A stretch of DNA of 64,000 nt from Eubacterium sulci ATCC 35585 (lineage in GTDB: Bacteria; Bacillota; Clostridia; Peptostreptococcales; Anaerovoracaceae): assembly GCA_001189495.1 (NCBI GenBank), contig CP012068.1:1302001-1366000 (forward strand), read 5' to 3'. The position numbers were made by a program, and so were the translations under genes. This document shows positions 26,884-36,308 of the stretch, one piece after another (positions within the stretch are counted from its first letter, which is position 1; every line of letters begins with the position of its first letter). Below the pieces are notes generated by a model, which was not told the DNA's origin, did no database searches, and saw only the letters and a list, made by a program, of their open reading frames with translations.

Positions 26884-28021
26884 TTATCTCAGTCCATCCT
26901 TTTCCAGCAGGGTGGAACACGTCCTGTAAAAATCCTGCCGTATAATCCTCGTTATAAAAACTATACCATTTTACATTATATTTGTCAGCAACTTCTTTGA
27001 TCTGACCTGGAAGTACGCTTCTAGCATCTTTGCTAAAGCCCATGTGGTCATACCATTTACCGTTGATTGGAAGCAGAACAAGCATTACATCTATGTCCGA
27101 CTCCTTGCAGACCTCGAGGAAAAGCTCAAGATCCTTGTATTCGGGCGAGTCCTTGCGGAACCGCCTTTCCTTCATTTTGTTCTTGCCACTTTTGTCGACA
27201 TGAGCAAACTTCTTATTATAAGTACTGTTGATTATTCCGTAAGGGTTGTTTGTTGCGTTCTTAAAGTACTGCGCATCAGCCTGCTTCTTGTATTCTTCCC
27301 AGTTTGGAGCCTTACCATCAACATTCTTCATAAACTGCTCGTATTCCTTTTGGCCTTTGAGCCTCCATGTGCTGTTGATATTTATGCGCTCTCTCTCGTT
27401 AAGAAAATCCTCTCTCATTTTGATATACGCTCTATTTACTGGACCTAGCTTGCCATTAATATAGTAGTTTGCGTACATCTCAACATTTGCACGAGTGCCC
27501 TTATCGTTTTCTAGGAGCTCTATCGTTCTATTAGCAATCTTCCTCTTAAGATCCTTGGATAGCTTAGGATTCTGCATCAAAGCGATAAACTGCGTCTCTG
27601 AAAATCTAACGGAGAATGCATCCTTCTTAACACCCTGATTATCAAACCATGCTGGTGACAGAAGCAGAACAACCTTGTGACCCTTCATCTTTTCCGATAC
27701 GGAGCCAAGCGTAATAGCATGAGATAGACTCTGGTTGTAGGCAGCGCCTATACACATTACATCTACACCCATCTTTCTAAAAAGTTTAGTTGGATGGTAT
27801 TTGCTATTTCTTCCGTGTTGGAATTCAGAGGATCCCATCATCATAACGGTGTCCTTACCTATGTTGTCTGAAATTGCACTGTATGATAAATCCTTGTACA
27901 AGTTTACCCAAGTACCGAAACCCTTATTGTTACTTAAACTTCTTGCGAGAGTGAAGTGCAGTATCAGTACTACTACGGCAAAGCTTGCCAGTGCAATGAA
28001 AAATGCTTTAATTTTTTTCAT
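26831..28021 (-). CDS. dltD: D-alanyl-lipoteichoic acid biosynthesis protein DltD
   Basis: Extracytoplasmic SGNH-type protein needed for D-alanylation of teichoic acids. The 396-residue protein has an N-terminal membrane anchor (FFIALASFAVVVLILHFTL), the catalytic serine in MMGSSEFQHGR and the Asp/His pair in LQDVFHPAGKGW. Length and order fit the family. Its ATG overlaps the dltC stop codon (TAATG), so it is translationally coupled, and its end overlaps the dltX-like gene. Confidence 0.96.
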   Translation of the reverse strand: MKKIKAFFIALASFAVVVLILHFTLARSLSNNKGFGTWVNLYKDLSYSAISDNIGKDTVMMMGSSEFQHGRNSKYHPTKLFRKMGVDVMCIGAAYNQSLSHAITLGSVSEKMKGHKVVLLLSPAWFDNQGVKKDAFSVRFSETQFIALMQNPKLSKDLKRKIANRTIELLENDKGTRANVEMYANYYINGKLGPVNRAYIKMREDFLNERERININSTWRLKGQKEYEQFMKNVDGKAPNWEEYKKQADAQYFKNATNNPYGIINSTYNKKFAHVDKSGKNKMKERRFRKDSPEYKDLELFLEVCKESDIDVMLVLLPINGKWYDHMGFSKDARSVLPGQIKEVADKYNVKWYSFYNEDYTAGFLQDVFHPAGKGWTEINERAYKFFTEKSSSNQK

Positions 28022-28254
28022 TATTTAAGTCTCGCTCTAACCTGCTCAATAATCTTTGCTGGTGTATCCATCTGCTCTCTTGTGAACTCAGATGGTGACA
28101 TTACAATGCCAAATGCTTCCTCAATGTTAACTAAAAGCTCTGTGTAATCGAGTGAGTCGATAAGCTCCTCATCAAGTAGATTGATATCTGGATTTTCTCT
28201 TACGATTTCATCTCCACAAAGATCAACTAGTAAATCTAAAACTTTCTCTTCCAT
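28021..28254 (-). CDS. dltC: D-alanine carrier protein DltC
   Basis: A 77-residue acyl-carrier-like protein that carries D-alanine on a phosphopantetheine arm. The modified serine is in LIDSLDYTELLVNIEE (about residue 35). GAGAGG precedes the ATG. It stands between dltB and dltD, the standard order. Confidence 0.97.
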   Translation of the reverse strand: MEEKVLDLLVDLCGDEIVRENPDINLLDEELIDSLDYTELLVNIEEAFGIVMSPSEFTREQMDTPAKIIEQVRARLK

Positions 28255-28285
28255 TTTTTTACCTCTCTATATATCAAATTTATAA

Positions 28286-29455
28286 CTATTGCGGATTCGT
28301 AAATAGCTGATTAAGTCTTCCTGAGAAGATCAGGAATCCGAACATTACTAGGTTCAGTGTTATAAACCAGCTTACGAACTTGTATAACTTGTTTTTCTTA
28401 TGCTTCTTATGGAACTTGGATTTCTTCTGGTATACCTCAGTAATCGATAAAAGTATGCCGTGGTATAGACCGTATATTATGTACTGTGAATCTAGTCCGT
28501 GCCAGACACCCATTATTCCCATGTTTATTATAAAGCCAACCGATGCACCTGTGAGCCTGCTCTTAAACCATTTGCCCTTGATAGCCTTCATCATGAATCT
28601 GGAGAAGATGAAATCTCTAAACCAGTATGAAAGGCTTATGTGCCATCTATCCCAGAAGTCCTTCATATCTGTTGCTATAAACGGCTTGCGGAAGTTGTCT
28701 GGTAGCTTTACTCCGAAGATATATCCTATGCCGACAGCCATCAAGCTGTATCCCGCAAAGTCGAAGAACAGATATCCACCGTATGAGTACATGTAAACGA
28801 TTAGATTAGGTATTCTATCTCCTCTGCCTAGCCATATGAGTGCCTGATATAGTCCAGCTGCTAGCACAAACTTATATACCATTCCTAGACAGACCTTCAT
28901 AAGTCCATCTCCCACCATCTCAATGTATGATTCCCTTCCTGGAACCTCAGTGAGATCTCTGTGGAAGTCCCTGCTTCTTTCTATCGGACCCGATAGCAAG
29001 CTTGGGAAGAATATCAAAAAGTATATGAACTCGAAGGTGCTTACTTCTTTGATAAGTCCATCGTGAATCTCGATTATCATCTGTATGGACTTGAAGCTCA
29101 TATACGATAGACCGATAAAGGCAAATATGCCCTTGCCTAAACCCGTAAACGATGTAATCTTCCATATTACTAGCGGCATCAAAGAAAGCGCTATAAATAG
29201 ATAATATAACTTATTGCTCTTGATTCCGCGTGTACATATTATTTGGTATCCCTTTACTATCAGTAGCTCTAATACGCAGTAAGCAGCCATGTATGCTATT
29301 GCAACCGGTGAATCCTTCATGGTCAGGTAAACCATCAGGAGGCTGACTAGGAATCCGTAGTATTTCTGATTCTTTCCTAGACATCCGAGTACGATCGTCG
29401 GTATTGCAAGCATTAAAGTTATGTAGAAGAAGTACGATCCTCCAAATAATGTCAT
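28286..29455 (-). CDS. dltB: D-alanyl transfer membrane protein DltB (MBOAT)
   Basis: A multi-pass O-acyltransferase that passes D-alanine from DltC across the membrane. The 389-residue protein has about ten hydrophobic segments and MBOAT hallmarks: DFWDRWHISLSYWFRDFIFSR and the catalytic histidine in MGVWHGLDSQYIIYGLYHG. Its ATG overlaps the stop of dltA (TAATG). Confidence 0.97.
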   Translation of the reverse strand: MTLFGGSYFFYITLMLAIPTIVLGCLGKNQKYYGFLVSLLMVYLTMKDSPVAIAYMAAYCVLELLIVKGYQIICTRGIKSNKLYYLFIALSLMPLVIWKITSFTGLGKGIFAFIGLSYMSFKSIQMIIEIHDGLIKEVSTFEFIYFLIFFPSLLSGPIERSRDFHRDLTEVPGRESYIEMVGDGLMKVCLGMVYKFVLAAGLYQALIWLGRGDRIPNLIVYMYSYGGYLFFDFAGYSLMAVGIGYIFGVKLPDNFRKPFIATDMKDFWDRWHISLSYWFRDFIFSRFMMKAIKGKWFKSRLTGASVGFIINMGIMGVWHGLDSQYIIYGLYHGILLSITEVYQKKSKFHKKHKKNKLYKFVSWFITLNLVMFGFLIFSGRLNQLFTNPQ

Positions 29456-30951
29456 TAGCTTCTTCCCTCCATAAGATCAGTTAGTTTCTTGCGGTCAGCC
29501 TTTCCATTTGCAGTAAGAGGCATATTGTCAATAAATATGATTCTCTTAGGTACCATGTATTCTGGCAAGAACTGCTTTAGAAAAGCCTTTATGTTCTTAA
29601 CCTGTGCGTTTGACTTGTCATCAAAGTGGCTCACAACGTAGCCCTGCAGATATTTCACCTTACCGTCCTGCATCTTTGGAACAACTACAGCAGATTCTAT
29701 TTCTTCCATTTTGACCAGATTGCTCTCTATATCTCCAAGCTCAATTCTGTAGCCATGGAGCTTAACCTGAAGGTCTATTCGTCCTCCGTAATAGAGCATA
29801 TCCCCTTCAAAATGTCCCGCATCTCCAGTCCTGTAGCAGCGCTCCCCATCCTCTGCAACAAAGAAGGCCTTCGCCGTCTTTTCAGCATCTCTAAAGTAGC
29901 CCTTGCTTACTGTATTGCCTTTGATTATTATTTCTCCGTTATTCTCATCTATAAGAATCTCAGTGCCAGGCTTGCATCTGCCTATAGGTAAATCTTTCTC
30001 AGAAGCTGCCATTTCTTTACTGATTTCTACATCAGTTACAGCTACCGTTGACTCCGTAGGTCCATAAGTATTTATTACCTTTGCTTTTGGAAATCTCTCC
30101 ATCAGCTTTTCGGCAGTTCTATTTGTGAGCTTTTCGCCACAGAACAGGAAGTTTTCTAGCTCAGGAATTAGATTTTCATCAAAGCTTCTATCTGCGAGAC
30201 ACATGTCGGCAAATGACGGTGTTGATATCCAGTATTTAACCTTACTCTTGCCTAGCTCGGCTAGCATATCAGCCATTGATAGCTGTAATTTCTTATCTAA
30301 GCAGAAAATACATCCGCCCGTAGCAAGTGCTGTATATACATCCATAACCGAAAGGTCAAATGAGAAAGGTGCCTGATTTAGGAATCTAGCTCCCTGCTTA
30401 TCCGCTTCACTTCCGCCTAGGCCTGCTGACCAGTCTGTGAACCTGCTAAGTGCTCCACATGAAATCTCAACACCCTTAGGTTTTCCGGTACTTCCTGATG
30501 TGAATATTATGTAGTATGTATCTTCATCTGAGACTTCTAGCTCTTCTGCAATCTCTAAGTTCGCATCGCATGCTAGCTGATTAATCTCATCTCTTTCTAT
30601 TATCTTGGCCTTACCTTCTAGGCAGTGTCCCTGCTCTACTGCAAGCACTAGTGGCTTATCGATAGCCTCAGCTATATCTGAAACCCTCTGCACTGGAGTT
30701 GAAACATCGACTGGACAGTATGCTCTTCCTGATCTCACGCATGCAATGAATGAAATTAGCATCAAAGGATCCTTGTGCCCAAAGACCATAATTGGTGCCT
30801 TGTCACTTCCTTGTATCTTCTCTATCTCTGCCGCAAGCCTACCTGATTTTTCCCAAAGCTCAGCATAGGTCATGCTCTGCTCTGCAGAAATCATTACAAT
30901 TGCATCTGGCGTGTTATTAACATGTCTGCGTATTTTATCTAAAATCAGCAT
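29455..30951 (-). CDS. dltA: D-alanine--DltC ligase DltA
   Basis: Activates D-alanine with ATP and loads it on DltC. The 498-residue adenylation enzyme shows FTSGSTGKPKGVEIS, FLNQAPFSFDLSVMDVY, the NTYGPTESTVAVTDVEI core motif, CYRTGDAGHFEGD and the end lysine loop TANGKADRKKL. GGAGAC precedes the ATG. It is the first gene of the dlt operon, behind a possible extended -10 promoter. D-alanylation reduces envelope charge and raises tolerance to cationic peptides. Confidence 0.97.
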   Translation of the reverse strand: MLILDKIRRHVNNTPDAIVMISAEQSMTYAELWEKSGRLAAEIEKIQGSDKAPIMVFGHKDPLMLISFIACVRSGRAYCPVDVSTPVQRVSDIAEAIDKPLVLAVEQGHCLEGKAKIIERDEINQLACDANLEIAEELEVSDEDTYYIIFTSGSTGKPKGVEISCGALSRFTDWSAGLGGSEADKQGARFLNQAPFSFDLSVMDVYTALATGGCIFCLDKKLQLSMADMLAELGKSKVKYWISTPSFADMCLADRSFDENLIPELENFLFCGEKLTNRTAEKLMERFPKAKVINTYGPTESTVAVTDVEISKEMAASEKDLPIGRCKPGTEILIDENNGEIIIKGNTVSKGYFRDAEKTAKAFFVAEDGERCYRTGDAGHFEGDMLYYGGRIDLQVKLHGYRIELGDIESNLVKMEEIESAVVVPKMQDGKVKYLQGYVVSHFDDKSNAQVKNIKAFLKQFLPEYMVPKRIIFIDNMPLTANGKADRKKLTDLMEGRS

Positions 30952-30997
30952 ATCGTCTCCAATATCTCAAAACTATTTTCCATATTAGCTTGTACCT

Positions 30998-31006
30998 AGT
31001 ATATCA
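30998..31006 (-). promoter_or_regulatory. Likely promoter of the dlt operon
   Basis: Minus strand: an extended -10 element, TGATATACT, about 45 bases before the dltA start. No good -35 hexamer is visible. Confidence 0.4.
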
Positions 31007-31008
31007 CA

Positions 31009-31030
31009 AAAAACCCCCTTAAAATGGGTC
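31009..31030 (-). terminator. Weak terminator after yhbY
   Basis: Minus strand: ACCC, a short loop, then GGGGGTTTTTT. The stem is short, but the T run and its location just ahead of the dlt promoter suggest it ends yhbY transcription. Confidence 0.4.
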
Positions 31031-31088
31031 TAGGGTGATGTTTAAAATTATGTTAAAACTATGTTAAAAATATCGTAAGATTTTTAAC

Positions 31089-31382
31089 CTAAAGTACAAT
31101 TTTTCTTTTATCTTTAGCCCTTGCTCTTCTATATAGGACGAATTTTCTTCCTATGGCCTGAACGAATTCTGCGTTAAGTTTCTCAGCCAAATCATTACAT
31201 ACCACTTTAGGGTCTATCTCAACCCCCTCCTGAATAGAAACCTTTATTATCTCGTTTGCAGCTAGGTAGTCGTCTATTGCCTTGATTACATTATCAGTAA
31301 CTCCGCTCTTACCTATGCTAGCTGTTGCATTAAGTCCGTTTGCTATGGACTTTAGCTTGCTTCTCTGCTTTCCTGTTATCAT
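31089..31382 (-). CDS. yhbY: YhbY-type RNA-binding protein
   Basis: A CRM-domain protein associated with 50S subunit assembly. The start at 31382 (MITGKQRSKLKSIANGLNA) has AGGAGG four bases before it, giving 97 residues, the normal size. The GXXG-like loop is in SIGKSGVTDNVIKAIDDYL, and the end VQAIGRKFVLYRRA is typical. It is transcribed from a promoter at 31462-31489. Confidence 0.95.
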   Translation of the reverse strand: MITGKQRSKLKSIANGLNATASIGKSGVTDNVIKAIDDYLAANEIIKVSIQEGVEIDPKVVCNDLAEKLNAEFVQAIGRKFVLYRRARAKDKRKIVL

Positions 31383-31461
31383 TTTTCCTCCTATGTGACT
31401 TTGATGATTAGTATTACTCATCAAAAATATAATAATCTTGCGTTTTACTAATGCTTATAAT

Positions 31462-31489
31462 ATTGTATACTATTTATAGAATGTTTCAA
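31462..31489 (-). promoter_or_regulatory. Promoter of yhbY
   Basis: Minus strand: TTGAAA, a 16-base spacer and TACAAT, about 80 bases before the yhbY start. Confidence 0.5.
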
Positions 31490-31539
31490 GTCTAAGTGAC
31501 AAGTACACTCCTTAATAAATAATATAAGTCATACAAAGT

Positions 31540-31560
31540 GCCACATACCTGTTATGTGGC
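31540..31560. terminator. Perfect hairpin downstream of cca
   Basis: GCCACATA and TATGTGGC form a perfect eight-base stem with a five-base loop, some 60 bases past the cca stop. The trailing T stretch on the minus strand is short (ACTTTG), so it may be a weak terminator or a processing hairpin. Confidence 0.4.
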
Positions 31561-31621
31561 ATCTTACGTTTTTGGTATTTCTTAGGTATTAAGGCTTTTA
31601 TTGCAAAGTCTTGTAAGGCTT

Positions 31622-32995
31622 CTATTCTATCGCACCTGTGTCTTTTAAGCAAGCGATAAGTTCCTGTCTATCATTTTTTATCTCACCCGAAATCACCTTA
31701 TCTAAAAGCATCTCAAGCACCTCGCCAATCTCTGGCCCCTGCGCCATACCTAGTTTAATCAAATCACTTCCCTTGACAGCCATGTCTTTTAGTGAAAAAC
31801 ATACATTTTCCTCAAGTATCCTCCTTGCACTTCTTTCAAGCTCCTGCAAGATGTCCTGCCTGTATCTAAACTCCTCTGACTGTCCGTAATTATCCGCCCT
31901 CTTCAAATCTAGGAGATTAAAGAAATCTTCCTCCCCCAGTCTTCTAAGCATCCTTTTGATTATCTTATCGCTGTTTTCTATCTGATTGTCATGGTATTTT
32001 ACTAGCTGACAAACATCTGTAATTGTTACATTATCGTATTTTAGTCGCCTCAATATATTCTCTGCCATCTCAGCACTCTTGCTCGCATGTCCGTAAAAAT
32101 GGCCTTCACCATCGCTTCCGATTTCAAAGCATATAGGTTTTGATATATCGTGAAACAAAGCAGCCAGTCTGAGGCTGAGCTTTGGTGGCGTATTATCCAC
32201 TACCCTAAGCGTATGTTCAAACACATCGTAGACATGATGGTGGTTTTTCTGATCAAAACCTATACAAGCCTCAAATTCGGGTATGAAAATACAAATAATA
32301 TCCTTGTATTCCCTAAGGTATATGCTAGGATTTTCCGAAAGCATAATCTTATTAAATTCTGACACTATGCGCTCCTCGCTCACCTTTTCTATCATATAGC
32401 CCATCTGGTGTATGGCATCTTTTGTGTTAGTTTCAACTTCAAAACCCAGCACAGCAGCAAATCTTATTGCTCTGAGAATTCTAAGCCCATCCTCAGAAAA
32501 TCTCTCCTTAGCATCGCCAACCGTTCTAATCAGTTTATTTGCTATATCGTTCTGCCCACCAAATAAATCGACGATATCTCCGTTTATCCTGCAAGCCATT
32601 GCATTCATTGTAAAATCCCTGCGCCCTAGATCATCTTCTACACTTTTGGCAAAGCTCACTCTGTCAGGATGCCTGCCATCTGAGTATCCTGATTCACTAC
32701 GAAAAGTTGTTATTTCTACTGGTTCATCTTCTATCAAAACGGTTACTGTCCCATGCTTAAGCCCAGTAGGTATCACCTTAAAGCCCGAGAAAACTTTCAT
32801 GACTTCATCTGGCCTAGCCGAACTTGTCACATCAAAATCATGGACTTCCCTGCCCATTAGAATGTCCCTTAGGCTGCCGCCAACTATATAGGCCTCGTAA
32901 CCAGCTTCCTCAAGCCTTTCCATAGCCGTAATGGCATTCTTTGATAGCCTTGCTCTAATATCTATGAAATTATCTATTTTTTGTTTATCTTGCAT
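31622..32995 (-). CDS. cca: CCA tRNA nucleotidyltransferase
   Basis: Adds or repairs the 3' CCA end of tRNA. The start at 32995 (MQDKQKIDNFID) is preferred since AAAGGAAA precedes it; 457 residues. The head domain has YIVGGSLRDILMGREVHDFD (GG...DXD catalytic motif) and RRDFTMNAMA; helical neck/body regions follow, and an HD phosphohydrolase-like domain is visible as LRLAALFHDISKPI and FYGHASKSAEMAENIL. Single enzyme with HD domain, as common in Clostridia; poly(A) polymerase is less likely. Confidence 0.93.
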   Translation of the reverse strand: MQDKQKIDNFIDIRARLSKNAITAMERLEEAGYEAYIVGGSLRDILMGREVHDFDVTSSARPDEVMKVFSGFKVIPTGLKHGTVTVLIEDEPVEITTFRSESGYSDGRHPDRVSFAKSVEDDLGRRDFTMNAMACRINGDIVDLFGGQNDIANKLIRTVGDAKERFSEDGLRILRAIRFAAVLGFEVETNTKDAIHQMGYMIEKVSEERIVSEFNKIMLSENPSIYLREYKDIICIFIPEFEACIGFDQKNHHHVYDVFEHTLRVVDNTPPKLSLRLAALFHDISKPICFEIGSDGEGHFYGHASKSAEMAENILRRLKYDNVTITDVCQLVKYHDNQIENSDKIIKRMLRRLGEEDFFNLLDLKRADNYGQSEEFRYRQDILQELERSARRILEENVCFSLKDMAVKGSDLIKLGMAQGPEIGEVLEMLLDKVISGEIKNDRQELIACLKDTGAIE

Positions 32996-33057
32996 CTTGG
33001 ATTTCCTTTGCCGCATCTGCGAGCTTTTGACGTCTTTACATTAGGCTTTCTTGCTCT

Positions 33058-33086
33058 TTGATAAAGCTTCAATATGATGTTATAAT
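33058..33086 (+). promoter_or_regulatory. Promoter of the GPH-family transporter
   Basis: TTGATA at 33058, a 17-base spacer and a perfect TATAAT at 33081, about 30 bases before the start codon. Confidence 0.7.
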
Positions 33087-33115
33087 TTTATCATAAGGCT
33101 TTAGGAGGTGTTAGA

Positions 33116-34564
33116 ATGAAACTTGGATTCCATACCAAATTTTCCTATGGAATCGGCGGTGCCGCAGACCATGCTATATATACTTTGATAGGCACCTATC
33201 TATTATTTTTCTTGACATCAGTAGCAGGTATAGAGCCAGCTTTTGCTGGTACCATCGCAGCTGCTGGTCCAATTTGGGAGGCCTTTTGCGGTCCTATTAC
33301 AGGATTTGTTTCCGATAACATAGAGACTAAGTACGGAAAACGCAAACCTTTTCTTATTATAGCAGCAATTCCGCTTGCTGTTACAGTTTCCCTATTATTT
33401 ACTGCATTTGATTTTAATACACATGCGAGGTTCATCTATTACATGATAATGACACTGCTCTGCTGGCAGGCTTTTTCGATGTTCTTCGTTCCATATATTG
33501 CTTGGGGTTCTGAGCTTACCGACGATTACGACGAGAGAACCGAACTTCGTTCCTACGCATATGTCGGAAATCAGTTTGGTATGGTCATCGGTATGATAAT
33601 GCCGGTATTTCTAGTTTCAGCTTTCATGGATTTGGGACTTAGTAAAACTCATGCTTGGTCAGCCGTGGGCACTTTGATAGGCGTACTCTGCTGCATAGCC
33701 CTGCTCTACTGCGCATTTAGTATCAAAATAAGCGATAATCCTAATTTCAAGAAGAATTCTCATCGCGAGAAAATTTTTACTGCAAAGAAAATCACGGCTA
33801 TGTTCAAGGAATACCTTGAGATAATCAAGCTAAAGCCTGCTAAATTCATAGTTTCAGCAAGCATGCTATATCTTATTGCTGATATTTTCTTCTGCTCTGT
33901 AATTGTCTATAACTTTAACTACAGGCTTGGTTTAAGTGCTACTAAATCATCACTTGCGCTAGTTGTGATTGCAATTTCTGGTGCACTTATTGCACCTTTT
34001 ATATCAAAGCTATCTGCCAAAAGTGATAAAACTAGAGTTTTCAGGATAGGGATATTCACCTCCGGCACGCTTCTTATCATCATGGGAATCCTAGATATAA
34101 GGAGCTTTGCTGCATGCTGCATCATGTGCGTTTTCTACACTATTGCAAACATCTGCTACTGGCAGCTCATGCCTTCCATGCTCTACGATGTTTGTGAGGC
34201 AGAAGCACTTGCTTCAGGAAGTCATCATTCTGGTCAGGTTATCTCAACTCAGGCTCTCTCAGAGTCACTTGCAAGCGCTATAGGAACCCAATTCCTTGGC
34301 CTTATACTTCAGTTTGCAAATTTCAAGGATGAGCTTACAGTACAAAGCGAGCTAACCGTTCGCTGGATTGGCTACTGCTCAACCATTATTCCAGGTCTCA
34401 TATTCATAGCAGTAAGCCTAGTATTCTTAAGACATCCGATAAACAAGAGCTCATATAACAGAATTTGCAATGCTCTTGAGAAGAGAAGCTTAGGAGAAAA
34501 GGTTGATATGAACGAGTTCAAGGATATCTACGGAGAAAAGCTCGGCGGAGTCAAAGAGCTTTAA
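33116..34564 (+). CDS. GPH-family sugar:cation symporter-like transporter
   Basis: A 482-residue membrane protein with about 12 helices. The start (FSYGIGGAADHAIYTLIGTYLLFFLT) and the loop SDNIETKYGKRKPFLI after the second helix are hallmarks of the glycoside-pentoside-hexuronide family (MelB, XynB and relatives). The substrate is unknown; no glycosidase or sugar gene is adjacent. AGGAGGTG precedes the ATG. It is one of few plus-strand genes and is bounded by its own promoter and terminator. Confidence 0.85.
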   Translation: MKLGFHTKFSYGIGGAADHAIYTLIGTYLLFFLTSVAGIEPAFAGTIAAAGPIWEAFCGPITGFVSDNIETKYGKRKPFLIIAAIPLAVTVSLLFTAFDFNTHARFIYYMIMTLLCWQAFSMFFVPYIAWGSELTDDYDERTELRSYAYVGNQFGMVIGMIMPVFLVSAFMDLGLSKTHAWSAVGTLIGVLCCIALLYCAFSIKISDNPNFKKNSHREKIFTAKKITAMFKEYLEIIKLKPAKFIVSASMLYLIADIFFCSVIVYNFNYRLGLSATKSSLALVVIAISGALIAPFISKLSAKSDKTRVFRIGIFTSGTLLIIMGILDIRSFAACCIMCVFYTIANICYWQLMPSMLYDVCEAEALASGSHHSGQVISTQALSESLASAIGTQFLGLILQFANFKDELTVQSELTVRWIGYCSTIIPGLIFIAVSLVFLRHPINKSSYNRICNALEKRSLGEKVDMNEFKDIYGEKLGGVKEL

Positions 34565-34581
34565 ACATCAAAAATTATAAA

Positions 34582-34612
34582 AGAGCTATATTCACACATA
34601 TAGCTCTGTTTT
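34582..34612. terminator. Bidirectional terminator
   Basis: AGAGCTATA and TATAGCTCT form a perfect nine-base stem with an eight-base loop; T-rich tracts follow on both strands. It separates the convergent transporter and TlpA genes. Confidence 0.88.
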
Positions 34613-34613
34613 C

Positions 34614-35174
34614 TTATTTTGCGTACTGCTCTATAAACGCCTTAAAACCTTCTGCGTTCATTCCTCCAAGCTTCATGCCTAGTATCTTGCCTTCGCTATC
34701 AACTACGTAGCTTGTTGGAAATCCTCTCAGTGTTGAGATCAATTTTTTCTCAAGATTAGAATCAGGAATAATCATCTTGTATTTTAGGCTATCAAGTTCA
34801 ATAAGTTCCTTTGCTGTATCCTTAGCATCATTACCGTCAGCAACTATACCAACAACTCCTATACCTTGATCCTTAAGTTCAGAATAAACCTTCTGAATCT
34901 CTGGAAGCTCGTTTACACAAGGTCCACACCATGTTGCCCAAACATTTACAAGAGTTACTTTATTCTCCTTAAAAATGCTGTTATCAACTTTATTTCCCTC
35001 TATATCTTCAGCTGAGAAATCAGGAATGCTCTGTAGCTCACCCTGTGATACCTGACTTCTGCCATCCTTGCTATTATCTCCTGTAGTGTAACCACCATCA
35101 CTGTTTCCACAGGCTGCCAAAGCTGTCGAGATTACTAGTGTAGCTAAAAGAACTAAAATCTTTTTCTTATTCAT
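34614..35174 (-). CDS. TlpA/ResA-like thioredoxin-fold lipoprotein
   Basis: An extracytoplasmic disulfide oxidoreductase. The 186-residue protein has a lipoprotein signal with lipobox STALAACG, a Ser/Gly-rich linker and a thioredoxin domain with active site WATWCGPCVNELPEI and a cis-Pro region FPTSYVVDSEGKI. The ATG at 35174 is preferred over the adjacent upstream TTG; AGG lies seven bases before. It is the last gene of a four-gene unit with ybaK, a CD1871A-type micro-protein and a membrane ferredoxin, suggesting electron delivery across the membrane to TlpA (inferred). Confidence 0.9.
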   Translation of the reverse strand: MNKKKILVLLATLVISTALAACGNSDGGYTTGDNSKDGRSQVSQGELQSIPDFSAEDIEGNKVDNSIFKENKVTLVNVWATWCGPCVNELPEIQKVYSELKDQGIGVVGIVADGNDAKDTAKELIELDSLKYKMIIPDSNLEKKLISTLRGFPTSYVVDSEGKILGMKLGGMNAEGFKAFIEQYAK

Positions 35175-35234
35175 CAATATACCTTAGCGCAGCGTCTGCT
35201 GCTCCCTTTCCTCTTTTTATTACCTTTACCCATA

Positions 35235-36161
35235 TTATGAGCTTTTCTCACTTTTATTTACAAAACTTCCCTTTGTCTTTAGCCCTATAAGTGAATCAAG
35301 CGCTCCATGATTGCATGCCTTGATGCAGGCGCCGCACCTTATACACTCTGCCGAATTAAGCTTATTTCTCACATCTATATCCATCTTACAGCTCTTTTCG
35401 CAGAGACCGCAGTCTACACATTTTGATTTCTCAAATTCAAGTCTGAATATGCCTAGCTTGTTGAACAAGCCGTAAATCGCACCAAGCGGACAAAGATACT
35501 TGCAAAACGGACGATAAACAAATATTGATGATAGAACTACAACTATCAAAATAGATAGCTTTATGAAGAAAATATGCCCTATGGTTTCTCTCAAAAACGG
35601 ATTCTTTGCAAGGAGCGGAAAAGCTGCCTCTATTGTTCCAGCAGGACATAGATACTTGCAGAAATATGGTGGTGCTATTCCAATCCTATTTGTCAAAAAC
35701 ATCGGAAGTGCGATTACCATTACAATCAAAACCACATATTTAAGGTATCTAAGTTTGGAATCAACTGCCTTACTCAGCTTAAACTTTGGTGTTGGAATCT
35801 TAAAAAGTAGATCCTGCACAAGTCCAAAGACACATAGAAAACCGCATACCAGTCTGCCCAAAAGCGTGCCAAATAACATCAAAAGTCCCATAACATAAAG
35901 TGAGACCATATACTTTGGCGAGCCTATGATGGCCTGAAGAGAGCCTATAGGACAGGCACCCGCAGCACCAGGGCATGAGTAACAGTTTAGCCCCGGAACG
36001 CAAACAGCCTTACTGCTTCCATTATATATTCTTCCATCTAAAAATCCCTTAAAATGTGGATTTGCCATAGCGGCAAAAACAAATTGAAGCAGAGTTCTTT
36101 TGGTTTCAGACCTTCCTACTCTGCCTTTTGAAAAGTAATTTACCCTATTAAAAAGTCTCAT
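35235..36161 (-). CDS. Membrane-bound 4Fe-4S protein (NapH/NosR-like)
   Basis: The start at 36161 (MRLFNRVNYFSKGR) overlaps the stop codon of the CD1871A-type gene (TAATG), giving 308 residues. It has about five transmembrane helices, two CX3CP-type membrane motifs (FCKYLCPAGTIEA and FCKYLCPLGAIYG) and two C-terminal ferredoxin clusters (CVDCGLCEKSCKMDID and CIRCGACIKACNHGAL). An N-terminal region carries CYSCPGAAGACPIGSLQ. It probably passes electrons from cytoplasmic carriers to an extracytoplasmic acceptor, here most simply the TlpA-like lipoprotein. Confidence 0.88.
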   Translation of the reverse strand: MRLFNRVNYFSKGRVGRSETKRTLLQFVFAAMANPHFKGFLDGRIYNGSSKAVCVPGLNCYSCPGAAGACPIGSLQAIIGSPKYMVSLYVMGLLMLFGTLLGRLVCGFLCVFGLVQDLLFKIPTPKFKLSKAVDSKLRYLKYVVLIVMVIALPMFLTNRIGIAPPYFCKYLCPAGTIEAAFPLLAKNPFLRETIGHIFFIKLSILIVVVLSSIFVYRPFCKYLCPLGAIYGLFNKLGIFRLEFEKSKCVDCGLCEKSCKMDIDVRNKLNSAECIRCGACIKACNHGALDSLIGLKTKGSFVNKSEKSS

Positions 36162-36307
36162 TATCCAATACCTATGCATTCAAGACATATCTGTCCCGCC
36201 TTTTGTAAAACTGAAAGATGCTCATCGCGCATCACACCTGCATATATCATAGCAAGTGAACAACACACAAGAAGCGAACTTATAATCAAATTCTTATGTT
36301 TCTTCAT
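36161..36307 (-). CDS. CD1871A-family CXXC micro-protein
   Basis: A 48-residue protein that is easily missed. It has a basic start (MKKHKN), one hydrophobic helix (LIISSLLVCCSLAMIYAGV) and the end VLQKAGQICLECIGIG, the signature of the CD1871A family of Clostridia, named after a C. difficile gene. These lie next to membrane ferredoxins and TlpA-like proteins. The ATG is one base past the ybaK stop codon, and its own stop overlaps the ATG of the membrane ferredoxin. The CXXC on the outer side may exchange electrons or disulfides. Confidence 0.85.
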   Translation of the reverse strand: MKKHKNLIISSLLVCCSLAMIYAGVMRDEHLSVLQKAGQICLECIGIG

Positions 36308-36308
36308 C